Assembly: GCF_030463565.1 (NCBI RefSeq)
Contig: NC_134646.1
Span: 40,183,240-40,247,239, forward strand
DNA: 64,000 nucleotides
Direction of reading: 5' to 3'
From: Pelecanus crispus
Taxonomy: Eukaryota > Chordata > Aves > Pelecaniformes > Pelecanidae
Below the pieces are notes generated by a model, which ran no database searches, had not been told where the DNA came from, and saw only the letters and a program-made list of their open reading frames with translations. Each line of letters starts with the position of its first letter. Position 1 is the first letter of the stretch. Of this stretch, positions 22,101 to 34,700 are shown one piece after another. The position numbers were made by a program, and so were the translations under genes.

Positions 22101-25100
22101 TAAGATCTGCACGGTCACTGTTGGCCTTAAGATGGACAAGTCTCCTAAAATTGTTTACTTTAGCTTTAAAAAATATAGGGGTTTTGAATTGAGCATTTTT
22201 TTGTTGAACTATTTGTGATTCCCTAAAACATACAACTTTTTTGACATTAAAACATGGCCACACCATGAGCAATGTGAAATTAAAAATCACATTTCCAAGC
22301 CATCAGCTCCTCCCATCCTCTGTAGGGGATGGGCTTATGTGAGGGCACTACAGTCGTGGTGCAAGCGCTTTAATTCTTCAGGTTTGTTTCTAATAGACAA
22401 AATATACCTTATCTTTTGATTTGGGAAGCAGAGGTGCCTGGGATGCCCGAATCATTGCAGCCTGTTTGCTGCGTGGGTGAAGACAGCCATGGTAGCTGCC
22501 TGAGTCGCAGGCTAGCCTGTCCCTTGCATGGTGGCCTTGTTCAAGAATATAGGGAGTGGGCTGCCTGGCGGGAAGATAAACCAAAATGGAGTTAGCACTG
22601 AGGGAGAACTAACCTTTTTCCTTTGCCCCGCTCTTAACCATAATTGCACTTCTGGCTGTCTCCTGGCAGGGTTTGGCGTCCCTAACGTGAAAGGGTGACT
22701 GAATGCGAAGGCTTGTTGAGCAGGGTCCTCTGCATGCCTACCTGATGCGATGCCCAAAGTGAGCGACGAACTGACCTCTGTCAGCGCAGTACAACTGGGG
22801 ACGTAACTTAGACACCAATATTTCAAGTGAGCTTGTCAGGCCTCTGGTATCTAAACCATTTGTGTTAGACCTAGCTATGGCTACACCCCAAAGGTAGACA
22901 GCCGCCTCTGGTTTTCCATGTGCAATTTTCTTCCCACAAGAATGCAGGAGCCTCTCCTGTTGCTCAGCAGTGGGTAAACACCAAAAGCAAAAGATGCAAA
23001 GCCCATTTGTAATGTTGCTAAATAAATTCTGAGTGTCGTAGGTAATTCATTGGCTAGTGGGAGCGGTTGGAGTAGTTGGGCATTATTATATGCTTGAATT
23101 AAAGAAGCTCTGAAGAAGACGTGGTGACGTCCCAGATGTGAGTGCCTATGCTCTTGGTAGATGAGGAAGCTGGTAACTCGGGAACGCTGTTCTCATCTTT
23201 AAAAGGTTCCTGTACTGAGCCTTGTGATGTTCAAACTACAGTGCTGCTAATCTAACTAGTTCATCTCTGGGATCACACTAAACTTTACAAGAAAGCTGAC
23301 TTGCCGCCTCCTTCCCTTGCTTCTTTTTAAATGAGTATTCTCTGCTTTTCTTCTAAATATATGAAGCTTTTTCTGCATGTCTATTTTTGTGGCTAGCAAC
23401 TGCTCTGCCAGCCCTGGAGAAAGCTGATATAGACTTCACGATTTGTTCTGAGGAGATTTCAAACCTTGGTCTGGCCGGAGAGCTAAGAGCTGGGTGGTCC
23501 CATCTCGAGAGCCAAGGCACCTAGAGGAGGGGTCCCTAGAAATCGCTGGCCCGATGAACCCCAGCGGCAAAGTGCACCTGCAGGTCGGCTCGCTGCTGGT
23601 TGCTGAGTATCGCTAAGTGTCACTCTTTCCCCAACAAAATGGGACTATTCTAAACAGCATGTAACTACAATTTTGCACACAGATGAGCTTGCTCGCCGTC
23701 TGGGGTGAAGTCTCTGGCAGCATCAGACTATGCTTTAATTGTAACGCTTCCAACGGTTTGATGGTGGTTGGCTGCCAACACGCACACCGCTGCCCTTTTT
23801 CTCAGAGCTCTGACACTGAGCTGGGTTGCATTGTGGTTGAGGTTGAAACATGACTGTGAACTTTAGCGTGGAGGACTTGCTCGAGTTAAATGCAGTTTTA
23901 CGTGCTCTGCGATGATATATAGCGCAGAGCGTCCTGATAGCACAGCTTGGCAGCGTGGCACTACGCAGCAATAGTGAGATGGTCTCTGGATTCACTAAAC
24001 CTGTCTCTAGTCACTCTGTAACACATCTTAATCTCAGTACCATGCCGAGTTAACCACACTGATTAACCATTCCTAATTCTTGATTAAGCTTGGCTGGTGG
24101 CAGGTCAGGAATTTTCAGCCTGTGTCTGTGGCTCAGCATAAAAGCAGCTCGTGTTTGTTTTCTCAGCATTCTAGTAATTACCACTGTTCATTAAAAAAGG
24201 ATGAGGCAATTCGCCAAAAGTATGCAGGGAGGCTGTGGCAAAGGTTCGTACCTGATCTTCTGAGTCCTAAAATAATGCCTTTGTCATTGGACAGTCCTAC
24301 TGGCCAAGCTGGGGTGGGGGGGATGCATACACCTCCCTTTTCCCTTCCTGGCAGTTGCTTTAAAGAGTCAGAGACATAGTGTCTGGCATCCAGTCATCTG
24401 TCTTTTGGGAAAGAAAAAAGAGAAAAAGAGTTCTCTCATTCTTATATACTGCCTCAAAAGCTTATTGTGTACAATTGCAATTGTGCCTATAAGGATAGCT
24501 TAGCTGAAAGTATCTGCTATATGGATGCTGCCAAAGAAATGTATTTTGGTTTTCCAAACACCTGCTTCTTTGCTCTTATGCATCTTTATTTTTCACTTGG
24601 GATGCATGAATGATGTGGGGAAAAGTAACTCATGACAAGCTGCAGAACAACACTTCGTGAGAAATAGCAGGAGTCAGTAACCACTCAAGAGAAGTGCTAG
24701 TTTTTAGAAAAATAAAGGCAGAATTGAAAGATCAAACTTGTCTCCGAGTGAGTTTCTTGTTGAGGCAGTGGGAAGGTGTTACAGGCAAGCATGTGGACTG
24801 TACAAGATGTTAACTCACTCCTTTGCAGAAACAGTTTCTGCACTAGCTTTTATGCATTGATGTGCAGGTATCTGCAATGAATGTTCTGCTGTGGCAATGT
24901 AGCGTCTTTATATCTGTCTATTTTAATATAAAAGAGTGATATAATGCAGTTTGGCTCTGAAGTACGCACGTGAGCTGAAATACTGGAACCGGTGTTATCG
25001 CTTTAAACTATGTGAAAGGATAGAGGCAGGAGGAAATATAAGAAGAATGAGCAAAAAAGTAAAATTATGGGTCATAAATGCCACTTGACTCTGTACCAGT

Positions 25101-25581
25101 GTCTGTTATGAGTTCCTGATTCAGTCTTGGTGCTGCTTATTTTATTTTAATCCATGTGGTGGGAATCAGAAGATGAAAAGCAACCATGACCAGACAAGAT
25201 GTGACTGTCATTCTGTAAGGGGATAAATTGCCATGGCAATCCTGGCCGTTGTTGGTGGGGAGCTGGCTGATTTTGGCCAGCTGCTGGGTAGCTGGAGATG
25301 GTGGGTGCCCTTGAGGATAAGGTGCCTTTTGGATAATTAGACAAACATACAAACTGTGTCTCGAAACAAAGGATATTAAATTATTTCTTTCTGCTGCTTG
25401 AGATTAAGTAGTGGCTCTTGTAAAAATGAGTGGTTGAGAGGCACCACTTGTTTCTGAAGAACAGCAAATGACAAACCCAGTTGGAGTCCGAGTTTTTCTC
25501 ACATGTCAAGGGGAAGAAATGCGAGGTTTGACAGCGAGAGAAAGAGAAGGCTAGGCACCTGCGATGGGAAGGAATACTGTT
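19195..25581. other. Intergenic stretch downstream of FNIP2
   Basis: AT-rich sequence with no recognisable gene. It holds additional AATAAA hexamers at 19.66-19.90 kb that could serve a longer FNIP2 transcript. An 86-codon + frame (20822-21081) overlaps a 98-codon minus frame; neither resembles a protein I know, and the + frame has no ATG start. Confidence 0.6.
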
Positions 25582-25700
25582 TATAGAATTATAGAGTAGT
25601 TTGGGTTGGAAGGGACCTTTAAAGGTCATCTAGTCCTACCCCCCTGCAGTGACCAGGGACATCTTCAGCTAGATCAGGTTGCTCAGAGCCCTGTCCAACC
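25582..25700 (-). mobile_element. CR1 LINE, truncated 3' end (reverse)
   Basis: This is the reverse complement of the same CR1 3' module seen at 4868-5050. It starts agaattatagagtagtttgg, then ggttggaagggacc, aaaggtcatctagtcc, gcagtgaccaggg and gatcaggttgctcagagccc. About 119 bp survive. Confidence 0.92.
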
Positions 25701-28575
25701 AATAAGCACATTGTTTTGATCTTTGTGCTCATCGGATGAGTTTGGGTCTCTGAGCTCATCACCCAAGTGTGCGGGTGCTACTGCCAGTGCAAGGGAAGTG
25801 GCTGCAGCAGGTGAAGAGGACAACAGGTCTGCCCCTTTCAGCGTAGTTCACTTAAAGCAGGGGTGAAATGGGAATCCTGGGCAGTGAGTTTCACATTAGT
25901 TAAGCTAATCTACTGCGGATCATTCGTGCTTGCTGGTGGAAATCTACCCTTACCTACCTGCTTGCAGTAGGGGTCAGATGAGAGCTACTACTGATGCCTG
26001 GAGAATGCATAGCCAGGTGTTGAAAATGCGAGGGAGAAGCACGACTCCCCTTTCCAGCATCGCCTGCCCATTACTTCTGCTTAGCTGTAACATGAAAACT
26101 GCACCCCGAAGGATGGGTGAAGTAACAGAGCTACAGCTGGCTATAATATCGAAACACGTGTTTTGTGGGACTGGTGCCAAGTCAATTCTCCTTTTCCCCA
26201 GCTGCAGTTAGTGTAAAAGCTGGTTTCAGATTGCTTGCCTAGCTCTAGATTGGCACCAGATAGCTCAGCTTTGCAGACCTATTACCCTTCGTGGTATGTC
26301 ATATCGGACCTGATTGTTATTCCACCGGAGACTGTCTAAGGTAACCTGTTGAAATATACCCTTATTGTTCCCTTCCTCACCACAGAAGCCCCCTGTGAGG
26401 GTAGCTGCCATTATTTCTGACCTTAATAACACTCTAACAAGAGGAGTAACTCCTGGAAAAGTGCAGAATATATTAATCGTGTTTCCAGTTTGTGACTCTG
26501 CCTCCTGATCGTTACAGAGCATCGACAGGGACATGGAGCTGGCGATGGACATCAGTGGGAGCGGGACCCAGCAATCCAGCCGAGCATCTCCCACAGCTGT
26601 GAAAACTGTAGAAGGGCATCATGTAGCTCTTGTTTCCTTCAAAAGTGGAGTCCCGGTTCCACGTGAGTTATGACCACAATTGTCAGTGCTCCAAGTGCCG
26701 GCAAAGCAAGCTGCTGATAAATTAGGTGTAGTAGCGGCAGCTGCAAAATTGCTGTTCTGCTGGCTGGGGAAAGGCAAAGTCATTAGAGAATTGAGATGAA
26801 CTGCTAAGCGTATTTTGCGCTCAGAAGGCAGCTTTGTAGGAATTATAAGGAGGACAATGCCGTATAAAAGTTTTTCTAACTTCTGCTGGAGCTACAGCTG
26901 TTGTTCTTCAGGCCTAATACTCTTCCATGCAATGAACTGCCCCCACTCAGCTTCTTCAAATAGGATCAAAAGGGTTGGCCGGAAAAATCCATAAAGAGGT
27001 GGAACAATTTGAAGAAGAATGCAAAGGCTTTGAGCAGTGGCTGCTTGGAAGTCAAGGTCAAATCATGCCTTAATAGCTAAGAAAACACTCCATAGTTCAA
27101 AGGTCTTAAATCAGAACCTAACAGTCATGACTGGGTAGAAGACAAGAGTCCACATCTCTTTTTAAACTCCTGTCCAGTGCATGGAAAAGTGGCTGTATGC
27201 TGCCAACAGAGAATAAGAAAATGTTGCCTCCTCTTTCAAAGCTTTTTGCTGAGGTGAGATTGGGGCTTCACACTAGCTAGCCTATAAAAAAATCAGGAGG
27301 AAACCCCAAAGTAGTAGTAATCACTCAAGCTATGCTGTGTTTGGGGCATGGGAGTCCCACTGGAACTGGAATTAATGATATCAACTTTTAAATTGTTTTT
27401 CAGATTTGTACTTCAGTGTAACTTGTCCTCAGTTATTTTGGTCGCATGTCCCTCCAGTTCAGGATTTGTAACCGCTATGGTGCTATTTGTGCCTTCTGCA
27501 GTGTATTATTTCAGTTATACATTAAGTGTAGCAAATCTTAAATTTCTGTAATTTACTTTGCAGCTAGCTTCCTTTGCCCAAGCTAACTGGAAGCTATTAA
27601 AAACTTGCCTTAAAATCAGCAACAGAAATAAAGCTGCCTTCTGTGTTTCACTCTTGCTGGCATCCAATGCTTCCTGGCACAGTAAAAATTCAATTTAAAA
27701 TTACCTGTAAATGTGACAGCTGCACATCTGAACTTTGAAATGCTAAAACTTTGAAATAAAAGCATTTTGTTAGTGTAGGTCTGATACTGTGCCATCTTCA
27801 GAAATCGCTCAGACCTAACAGAAGTCTGTTTTGCTGGGCAGCTGACTGCTACCTGGTCAATACACAGTAGACTTAAGTAGACCTCTGAGACTAGTTCTCT
27901 ATGCATTTCTCACTCTGGAGTTCATGAGCAAGACTTTACAAGCTCTGAAATCAAAAGACGTGACTCTTCTAAATCAGCTCTCATGAAGAGTGGATGCCCA
28001 ACCACAGCCTCTGTGTCAGGATACAGTTTTCTCCTGTGTGTTGTGCCAGTGTCTGTAGGGCTGCAGCAGAGCTCTGGGCTTAGGCTTGACCTTTCTCCCT
28101 CAGGTCTAAAACCAGACCATGGGCTACTGGCAGCATGGCCCATTGTAAGGGTGTGAATGTTCGTTTCCCCCATCTGAGCCCCCAGATGAGTCCTCCTCTC
28201 TTGCATTGGTGACACTGTGCTCCTGCAGCACAGAAAAAGGCAATGCAACTGCAGGTGAGCGGGTGGTGGCTGCCAGAGGCACGTGACCAAAGCAATGATT
28301 TAGTCCTTTAACTTGACAGATGTAGCCTCTTTCACCATCTCCATCTGTCCTGGGACTGTGAGCCTCTTAGCACACTGCAAAATTCCTCAACAATGGTAGT
28401 TCCTCTTTCCCAAAGGTAGAATAAGGTGAAAAGCTGGCCCCTCAGCCTGTGGTTCAGCATAGCTTCCATGGGGCTACAGGGCAGAGTACGTGGCTGATGC
28501 ATTTCTCTTTCACAAGACTGCCTGTGCCGTGGTACAAAGCTGTCTTACTCCCAGGGGCTGGCCTTACTGAAGTTT
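25701..28575. other. Intergenic stretch, no gene seen
   Basis: Open frames here are short, overlap on both strands and show no known domain. No repeat beyond the flanking CR1 ends is recognised. Confidence 0.6.
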
Positions 28576-28703
28576 CGGGACATGGTTTAGTCTAGTCTAC
28601 CCTTGATTGGTTTAGAGTAGACTTGGTAGTGTAGGTTAATGGTTGGACTGGATGATCTTAAAGGTCTTTTCCAACCTAAATGATTCTAGGATTCTATGAT
28701 TCT
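28576..28703 (+). mobile_element. CR1 LINE, truncated 3' end
   Basis: This matches the CR1 tail that begins gggacatggtttagt and continues ggttggactggatgatctta and aaggtcttttccaaccta to the terminal repeats of attctRtg (28680-28703). About 25 bases after gggacatggtttagt do not fit the usual tail and look like a small insertion. It is a different CR1 subfamily from the copy at 4868-5050. Confidence 0.92.
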
Positions 28704-31700
28704 AAGTTAGATATGTGCCTTCCTTTATCAAACTGCTTTCTGGGTTTTCTGCACGTTTCACAAGACAGCGGAGTTACTGGTGAGTAAAATTTACAACCAG
28801 ATCCCCGGCCCCATTAGAAAACCAAAGAGGAATCACAAGGCATTGTGTGCGTTTGAAAAATTAGTTTTTAGGTGTTCTGACACGAGAGTTTAACTGATGC
28901 TAATGTCAATGTTGTTTTTTTTTTTTTTTAATAAACTCTTTGCAGCTGAAAAATGTGTCCACTGCAACAAAACAAAAAGCTTAACCTGCAGAAATGAAGC
29001 GTCTGCAGCCGGCAGTTCAGCTGTTTAATAAACTCCCTCAGCTAACAGCCTGTATCCATGCTGTCTTAGTATGTGAAAAATGTGCTCAGTGCCACAGTGA
29101 TGTCATGAGCCCCAAGCTGATAGCTGCTTATGGCTTCCAGCTGGGCTGCTGAATGCTGGAAGGCACCACAAGCCAAGCAGATCCTGGTTTCGGTGGAAGC
29201 AGCATCCAAAACCTACCTAATTTCCAATGTCTCCTGACCCAAATCCCTGATTAGCCAGGAAAACGTTGACCTTCTCTGCTATAGCTCAAATACAGCAGCT
29301 TTCTGCTCATTTTTGTGAGCCCCCCCGCCTTGCCGATTGCTGCAGTTGGCTCAGTTCAGGTGACCTTACTGTGGTGACTCAGATAACTGGTGTCCACTAT
29401 TGCAGCTGAAATCTGTGCTATTGGAGAAGGTCTGATGTGAGGCTGGCTAAGAGAAAGGGGCCAAATTTAGGAAGAATTTGTGTTCTGGTGAGAGGAAAAA
29501 CTCCAGGGAGATGTTTAATCACTGCAGATCAAGTGATATTATCAGTAAAGTTTTTTTATCCTTTGTGTTAATAACAAAATGTCATGCTACGTGGATGTGC
29601 ACTGATCAAGTTACTCTGGTCTCTTACAGTCCAGAATTCTTTCTTTGCTAACCCTACTCTCTCTATAATATTTTTTCCTCCTGTTCATCTTGGCGTATCT
29701 AAAATTAGATGACCAGCTTTCCTAGGCAGGCACCTGTCCATGCTTATAAAGTTTCTGGTGTACTATTTGAAGGCCACAAATAGATTAGTTAGCTCTTTCC
29801 CTTACTGTACGGTCTCAAAAGGGAAACTGCTGAGACAAGATCTTTCAGGAATGTAAATGGCTCCCTTTGTCTATGCTACAAATGAAGAAACAAAGATAAA
29901 TGTCACCCACGGGTGACTTCTTTGGAGACTGCTCGAGTCCAGCCGGATTGCTTTGGTTCAGGCATTCCAAGCCAACACCGTTTTCATATCTGAATTAGCA
30001 AATCGGGGATTTAACTGATGAATATGGTGCATGTATTTTCAACAGATCACATATGTATTAGGGGTTCGGCTACAGTACAGGGTTTGAGGATTAGTGGAGT
30101 GCTTCTTCCTGGTCTGAAGGCTGGACTGGAAGGCAGAAGATGACTGATGGTGAAAACCAGTTTTCCAGGCCAGGTGATGTGAAGAGGGCAGTGTGCTCTG
30201 TGACCTGCCCTCGAGCGGGGTGTGCAGGTGAGCACAGCTTAGCATACGTGTTTGCACACACTAGTTTTCAAGAATTCTGGCTCTTTTGTGGTGAACGTTC
30301 TTCGCATCACTTCAGACAGGACGATTTGCGATGTGTGTGGTCTTTCTTCTTTTCAGGTAGGTAACACGCAAACCATGGTGGCACATCCAGGCTGCAGTTT
30401 CAGAAAAATTGCTTGAATTTAATGTCGATGAAAATCTAATGTTCCAACTTTGAGTCAATGCGTCATGTGTCAGGCTTTCAGCAGCATTAACTTGCCAATA
30501 CCTATAATAAAATCCTTATCCATCTGGCTATCCTTCACCATAAAACCAACAAAAAAAATCTCAGCTACTATCCAACCCTAAACCTGTTTTCTTACTGAAC
30601 TAATCTGGATGTGTCATATGCCATTTAAAAGCTCATATCAATAACAGAGTTATAATCGGTGCTTTTGTTTGAATATTTTGCCATTTAGAGCACTAATTTT
30701 CTCTCAAAATTTGCTTTGAGTAAGAGAGCATCAATTACCATTTTTTTTTTCCTAAGTTGCATGGATAATTGATGTTTAAGATGTACACAGCCAAAAAAGC
30801 CTGTATGTAACTGATAGGAGGAAGAATTTATATCCACACAGCAGTTATTCTGTAAGGGGACCAGAATTTCTAGGTTGTCAACTCCTTGTTGATTATTTGC
30901 ATTCCTCCTGTGCTTTGCCCAACAGTCAAACCTGATTGTCTGTTAATGCTGCTACAGTAGGGATTTTTTATTACATTGGAAAAAAGAAATTAAAATAAAA
31001 TTAAGGTTGCAGAAGACAACATGAGGGAAATGAGAAAGCATGTTTTTCCCCGCTGGATTTTTGTAGCTGTTTGCTAGACAGCAGAGGTATGTTGAGGCTC
31101 AAGAGCTGTCTGTTCATTGTCAAATTCTGAAACAAAGTGTGAGAGAGGACTGATTAAAGACCTCTTCACTTCCCACCTCTACCTCTCCAGCTTCTGCCTT
31201 TTCCCCCACCCTCTGCTCCTGCTGTTGGTTTTGGGCTTTTCTGCTCTCATCTTTTTCCATCTTCACAGCCCCCTTCTCTCACTTTGCATTATTTTCATAC
31301 TTTCTCATCTTTAGACTGTTCTGTCTTTTCCCTGTTCAAAGGATGTGGAGCACATGCAGTACTGGGGATATTCACTGAACTTAGGTGACAAATTCTTATA
31401 GATTGCTTCTGAGAGTGATGAACTGCTTGCCCCAAGCTGTAGGGCTTGGTCAGGTGGAAAGTGCAAACACACAACCTCGTCATGGTGGCAAACTTGGAGA
31501 ATTTCAGGTGTCCTTTCTGGAGTTACTAGGTGTGAGAGCTAACAGAATCCATTCCTTTTACTTGTGTTTTATAATAAAGGGAAAGCAATGTACTTTTCCA
31601 TTCCCCAGTTTCTGAGATAAAGTTGATCCATTATAGCTGAATCTTTTAACAAATGTGACTGCCCATCCACTGTTAGCCATTGTAATGGAATCGTTTCTTT

Positions 31701-34700
31701 GGAAAAGATATAAATCACAAAAAATTAGTTCCTTAAAAGGAATTATAATTACAGGTGCTGCTGCCTCTACTACTTGACATACAGAAACCTGACTTACTTT
31801 AAGATATCATTTAGGACAAAAAAAGAGAAGAATTAATATCATAGCAGTACTATATTTCTCCCCATCTATCTGGACTGATGAGTACTCATCTTTTTGCTTG
31901 GACAACATTTTAAAAAGACAAAAATTTAGCCAATACAATCAGCAAAATTCTCCTTCTTAATTAACTAAGTGCCCAAGAGACAAATGGACAAAGAGCTAGG
32001 CTCTTGTATTCAAGAGGAGGTTGCAGATTAAATGATGCAATAAATTTACCCCGGGTTAAAAGCAAATTTTCTTCTAGCGTAAAAATCACCTTTAAAAGAT
32101 GTTGGAAACTTTATAGGATGCAGGCTAAAATGATAGGAAATAACACTTTAGAGCTATGGATGAGATAATGCAGAAGTGTTATATATCTATGGCAGTGTCC
32201 TTTGCACCATCACTGGAAACAGACTGCTGTGGCTGCAGTCTTCTAGGTGGAGAGAGGAAACGCCCTAAAATGGCAGTTTGTCTAAAATATTTAAAGTTTA
32301 GTATCAAGTAGCTGTCTTCTAAATAGATGCTGTGGAAAGTTGTGCACAATTAGGTAAACTGCTAAAACTGATAGTTACCGTTTTTTCCAAGATTATTGTT
32401 TCTCCTGATGAGACCCTTAACAGTGCATTTCCCATATGTTATCCACTTTATGGAACTGTATGTCTTATTTCACATATGCCTTATTTTAAGTATTCAGTAG
32501 TATGCATTTTTAACTTATGACCAAATATTTCATCATCTCAGAAGGTAGGTAAATACTATTTGTCTCATTTTTGTAGCTAAGGCAGCTCGGGAATGGACAA
32601 GTCAATGCTTTGTGATATGATATATTGGCATTTTGCTTGTGACTAGCAGCCTCCTCAAAACTGAAAGCATGACCTTTTGTGAAATGGCATTCTTTTATTG
32701 AACAAATGTGGTTTTAATGTATTCTGTTATAGCTGTTTGCTGTTGTGATTATATGAAATTGAACTGCCTTTTGCAACAGTGAAATCTAAGGTGGGAACAA
32801 AGCGACTGAGCTGATTGTGACTCTTTCTTCTGCAAATCTGCAAAAGGATTTGTTGTAGCCTGTGCAAATCAGTTGCTGCAAATATTAAATCTCAACTTCC
32901 ACAGTTTTGCTACAGGGTAGCCTGAAGTCATGAGGTAGTGATATGAGAAATGAGAGAAACTTGAGCTGCAATGTTTTCATGAATTCATTTTTTTTTAAAG
33001 TAGAAACATTTAGTCAAGCCAAGTAAATCCTTACTTATTTGCCTGCAATTTTAACTCAAACTATAAACCAGCAGTGGCTGGGAACAGGTCATGTGAGTTC
33101 TTTGTGAAACCCCTTTATGCAAGAAACAACATCCTCTGTCCCTCAGCTGAAGGCTGAGAAAACAGCAAGTCAAATTTCTGCTTATACCAAAACCCCACTT
33201 CTCGGTAGTCCTGCAGCAAGCACAGCGTCAGCAATTGTAATTTCTACATTCTGACATTTCTAACTTGGAGGAGGGGAGTGAGAAGGGTAGGGGAAATCTA
33301 TTTTTTTTTAGAGAAAAATGGAAGATATGTTCATTACCGAGAATGAGGACAGTTTATCAGAATATCAGCAGAGGGCACAGACAAGAAAATTTTTGTAGTT
33401 CATCACATAAAACAAAAATATGTTCTAGGTCTTGTACATAAAGTGAACCTTCAAGATTTGAATCAGCTTGCAGCTGACAGTGTGAAGGTAGGAAAACTAA
33501 CTTCTCCATTGGGAACAACACTGTGTACAGTGAGACGTGACAGCTATGAGCTGGAACTGCCGCCTTCATCTCTGAACATGTCTGTGTTTTGAACCATTTT
33601 GCTGCGGCTCACTTCAACAGATATAGCTAAGTACATAGGTAAAGCTCAGAAGAATACCACCATAGCCTTATCAGTAGCCTTGGTTGTATCCATGGAGATA
33701 GAAGCTGTTGGGAAAGTACATGACCTCTTCATCACAAAGAACTGTGAGATGCTAATTATTGAGATTTTCATTATTTCTTTTTGTCTAAAAGGAAGATACC
33801 AGGAAAAATACATTAACATTGGGAAGAGAAAGACTGTCATTAGTAAATTCTGGATTAAAAAATTGGCATAGACTATTGTATGAATACACGTGGAGGGAAA
33901 CTGAAGGCCAGCCGGACCCAGTAGGGGCTCCCCAAGGCATTTGTGACTTGAGATCCACTTAGGACATAGCTCAGGTTGGTGGCTTCTGGGTCTGTTTGTG
34001 AGGATGTGTCTCGAAAATGTGCCTGGCTTTGACAGATCCTTTGTCTTCCTCTTCCAGAACAACTCACAGCCCATCCAGGGGTTATCTCCATGGTATCCAA
34101 TCCTAACTGACCTCTGCATAGGGAGGCAACTGCCAGCATTTCCTACAGCAACCATGTGATGGCTGGATGCAGTTTGGCAGCTTTGTGTGTCTGACTCACA
34201 GTGGATCTTGGCCTGAGGTTTTCTTTCTTTTGTTTTGTTGCCTTCTTATGTTTGCGTGTTTAAATTAAACACTATGAAGTAATGAAGAAGAAGGATGATC
34301 TTGTGGTTAAATATATTCAAGTGGCAATCTGGAACTGGGAACTATTTCTGGCTCCACCACATCTATGGCCAAGGACAAATAGTTTCAGATCTCTGGGTCT
34401 CAGGGTTTTCCCATTTATAAGATGAGGATGAAAGCCCTCTGTGGGTGACTGAATGGCTTGAGTGCTTTGATTCCCAACAGAAAGAGCTAGAGAAAATAAA
34501 AAAAAAAGGATTTCCAAATTGATAGTTAAGATAGATAGCAGATAATTATTCTGTCACTGGCTCTCTGCACTCTGCCAGAGCAGTTCAGTGAGAAAGAGGA
34601 TGCCCTGCGCTACCCGTCCTGCACCCTGCGTGCCACAGCTGGTCTACTGCATGGCGAGACAGGCAGGTGCTGATCTACATGCCAGTGAGACCTGAGACAG

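Noticed and set aside
25137..25352. Possible exon of SPMIP2 on the minus strand
   Set aside because: I looked for the WGIPEY- and RYLWRP-like motifs that I associate with this family and did not find them here or elsewhere in the desert; my memory of the family is too weak for a call.
33646..34155. Minus-strand open frame of 169 codons
   Set aside because: No recognisable motif, no clear splice or promoter context, and a competing open frame on the same strand (33873-34139). Most likely chance.
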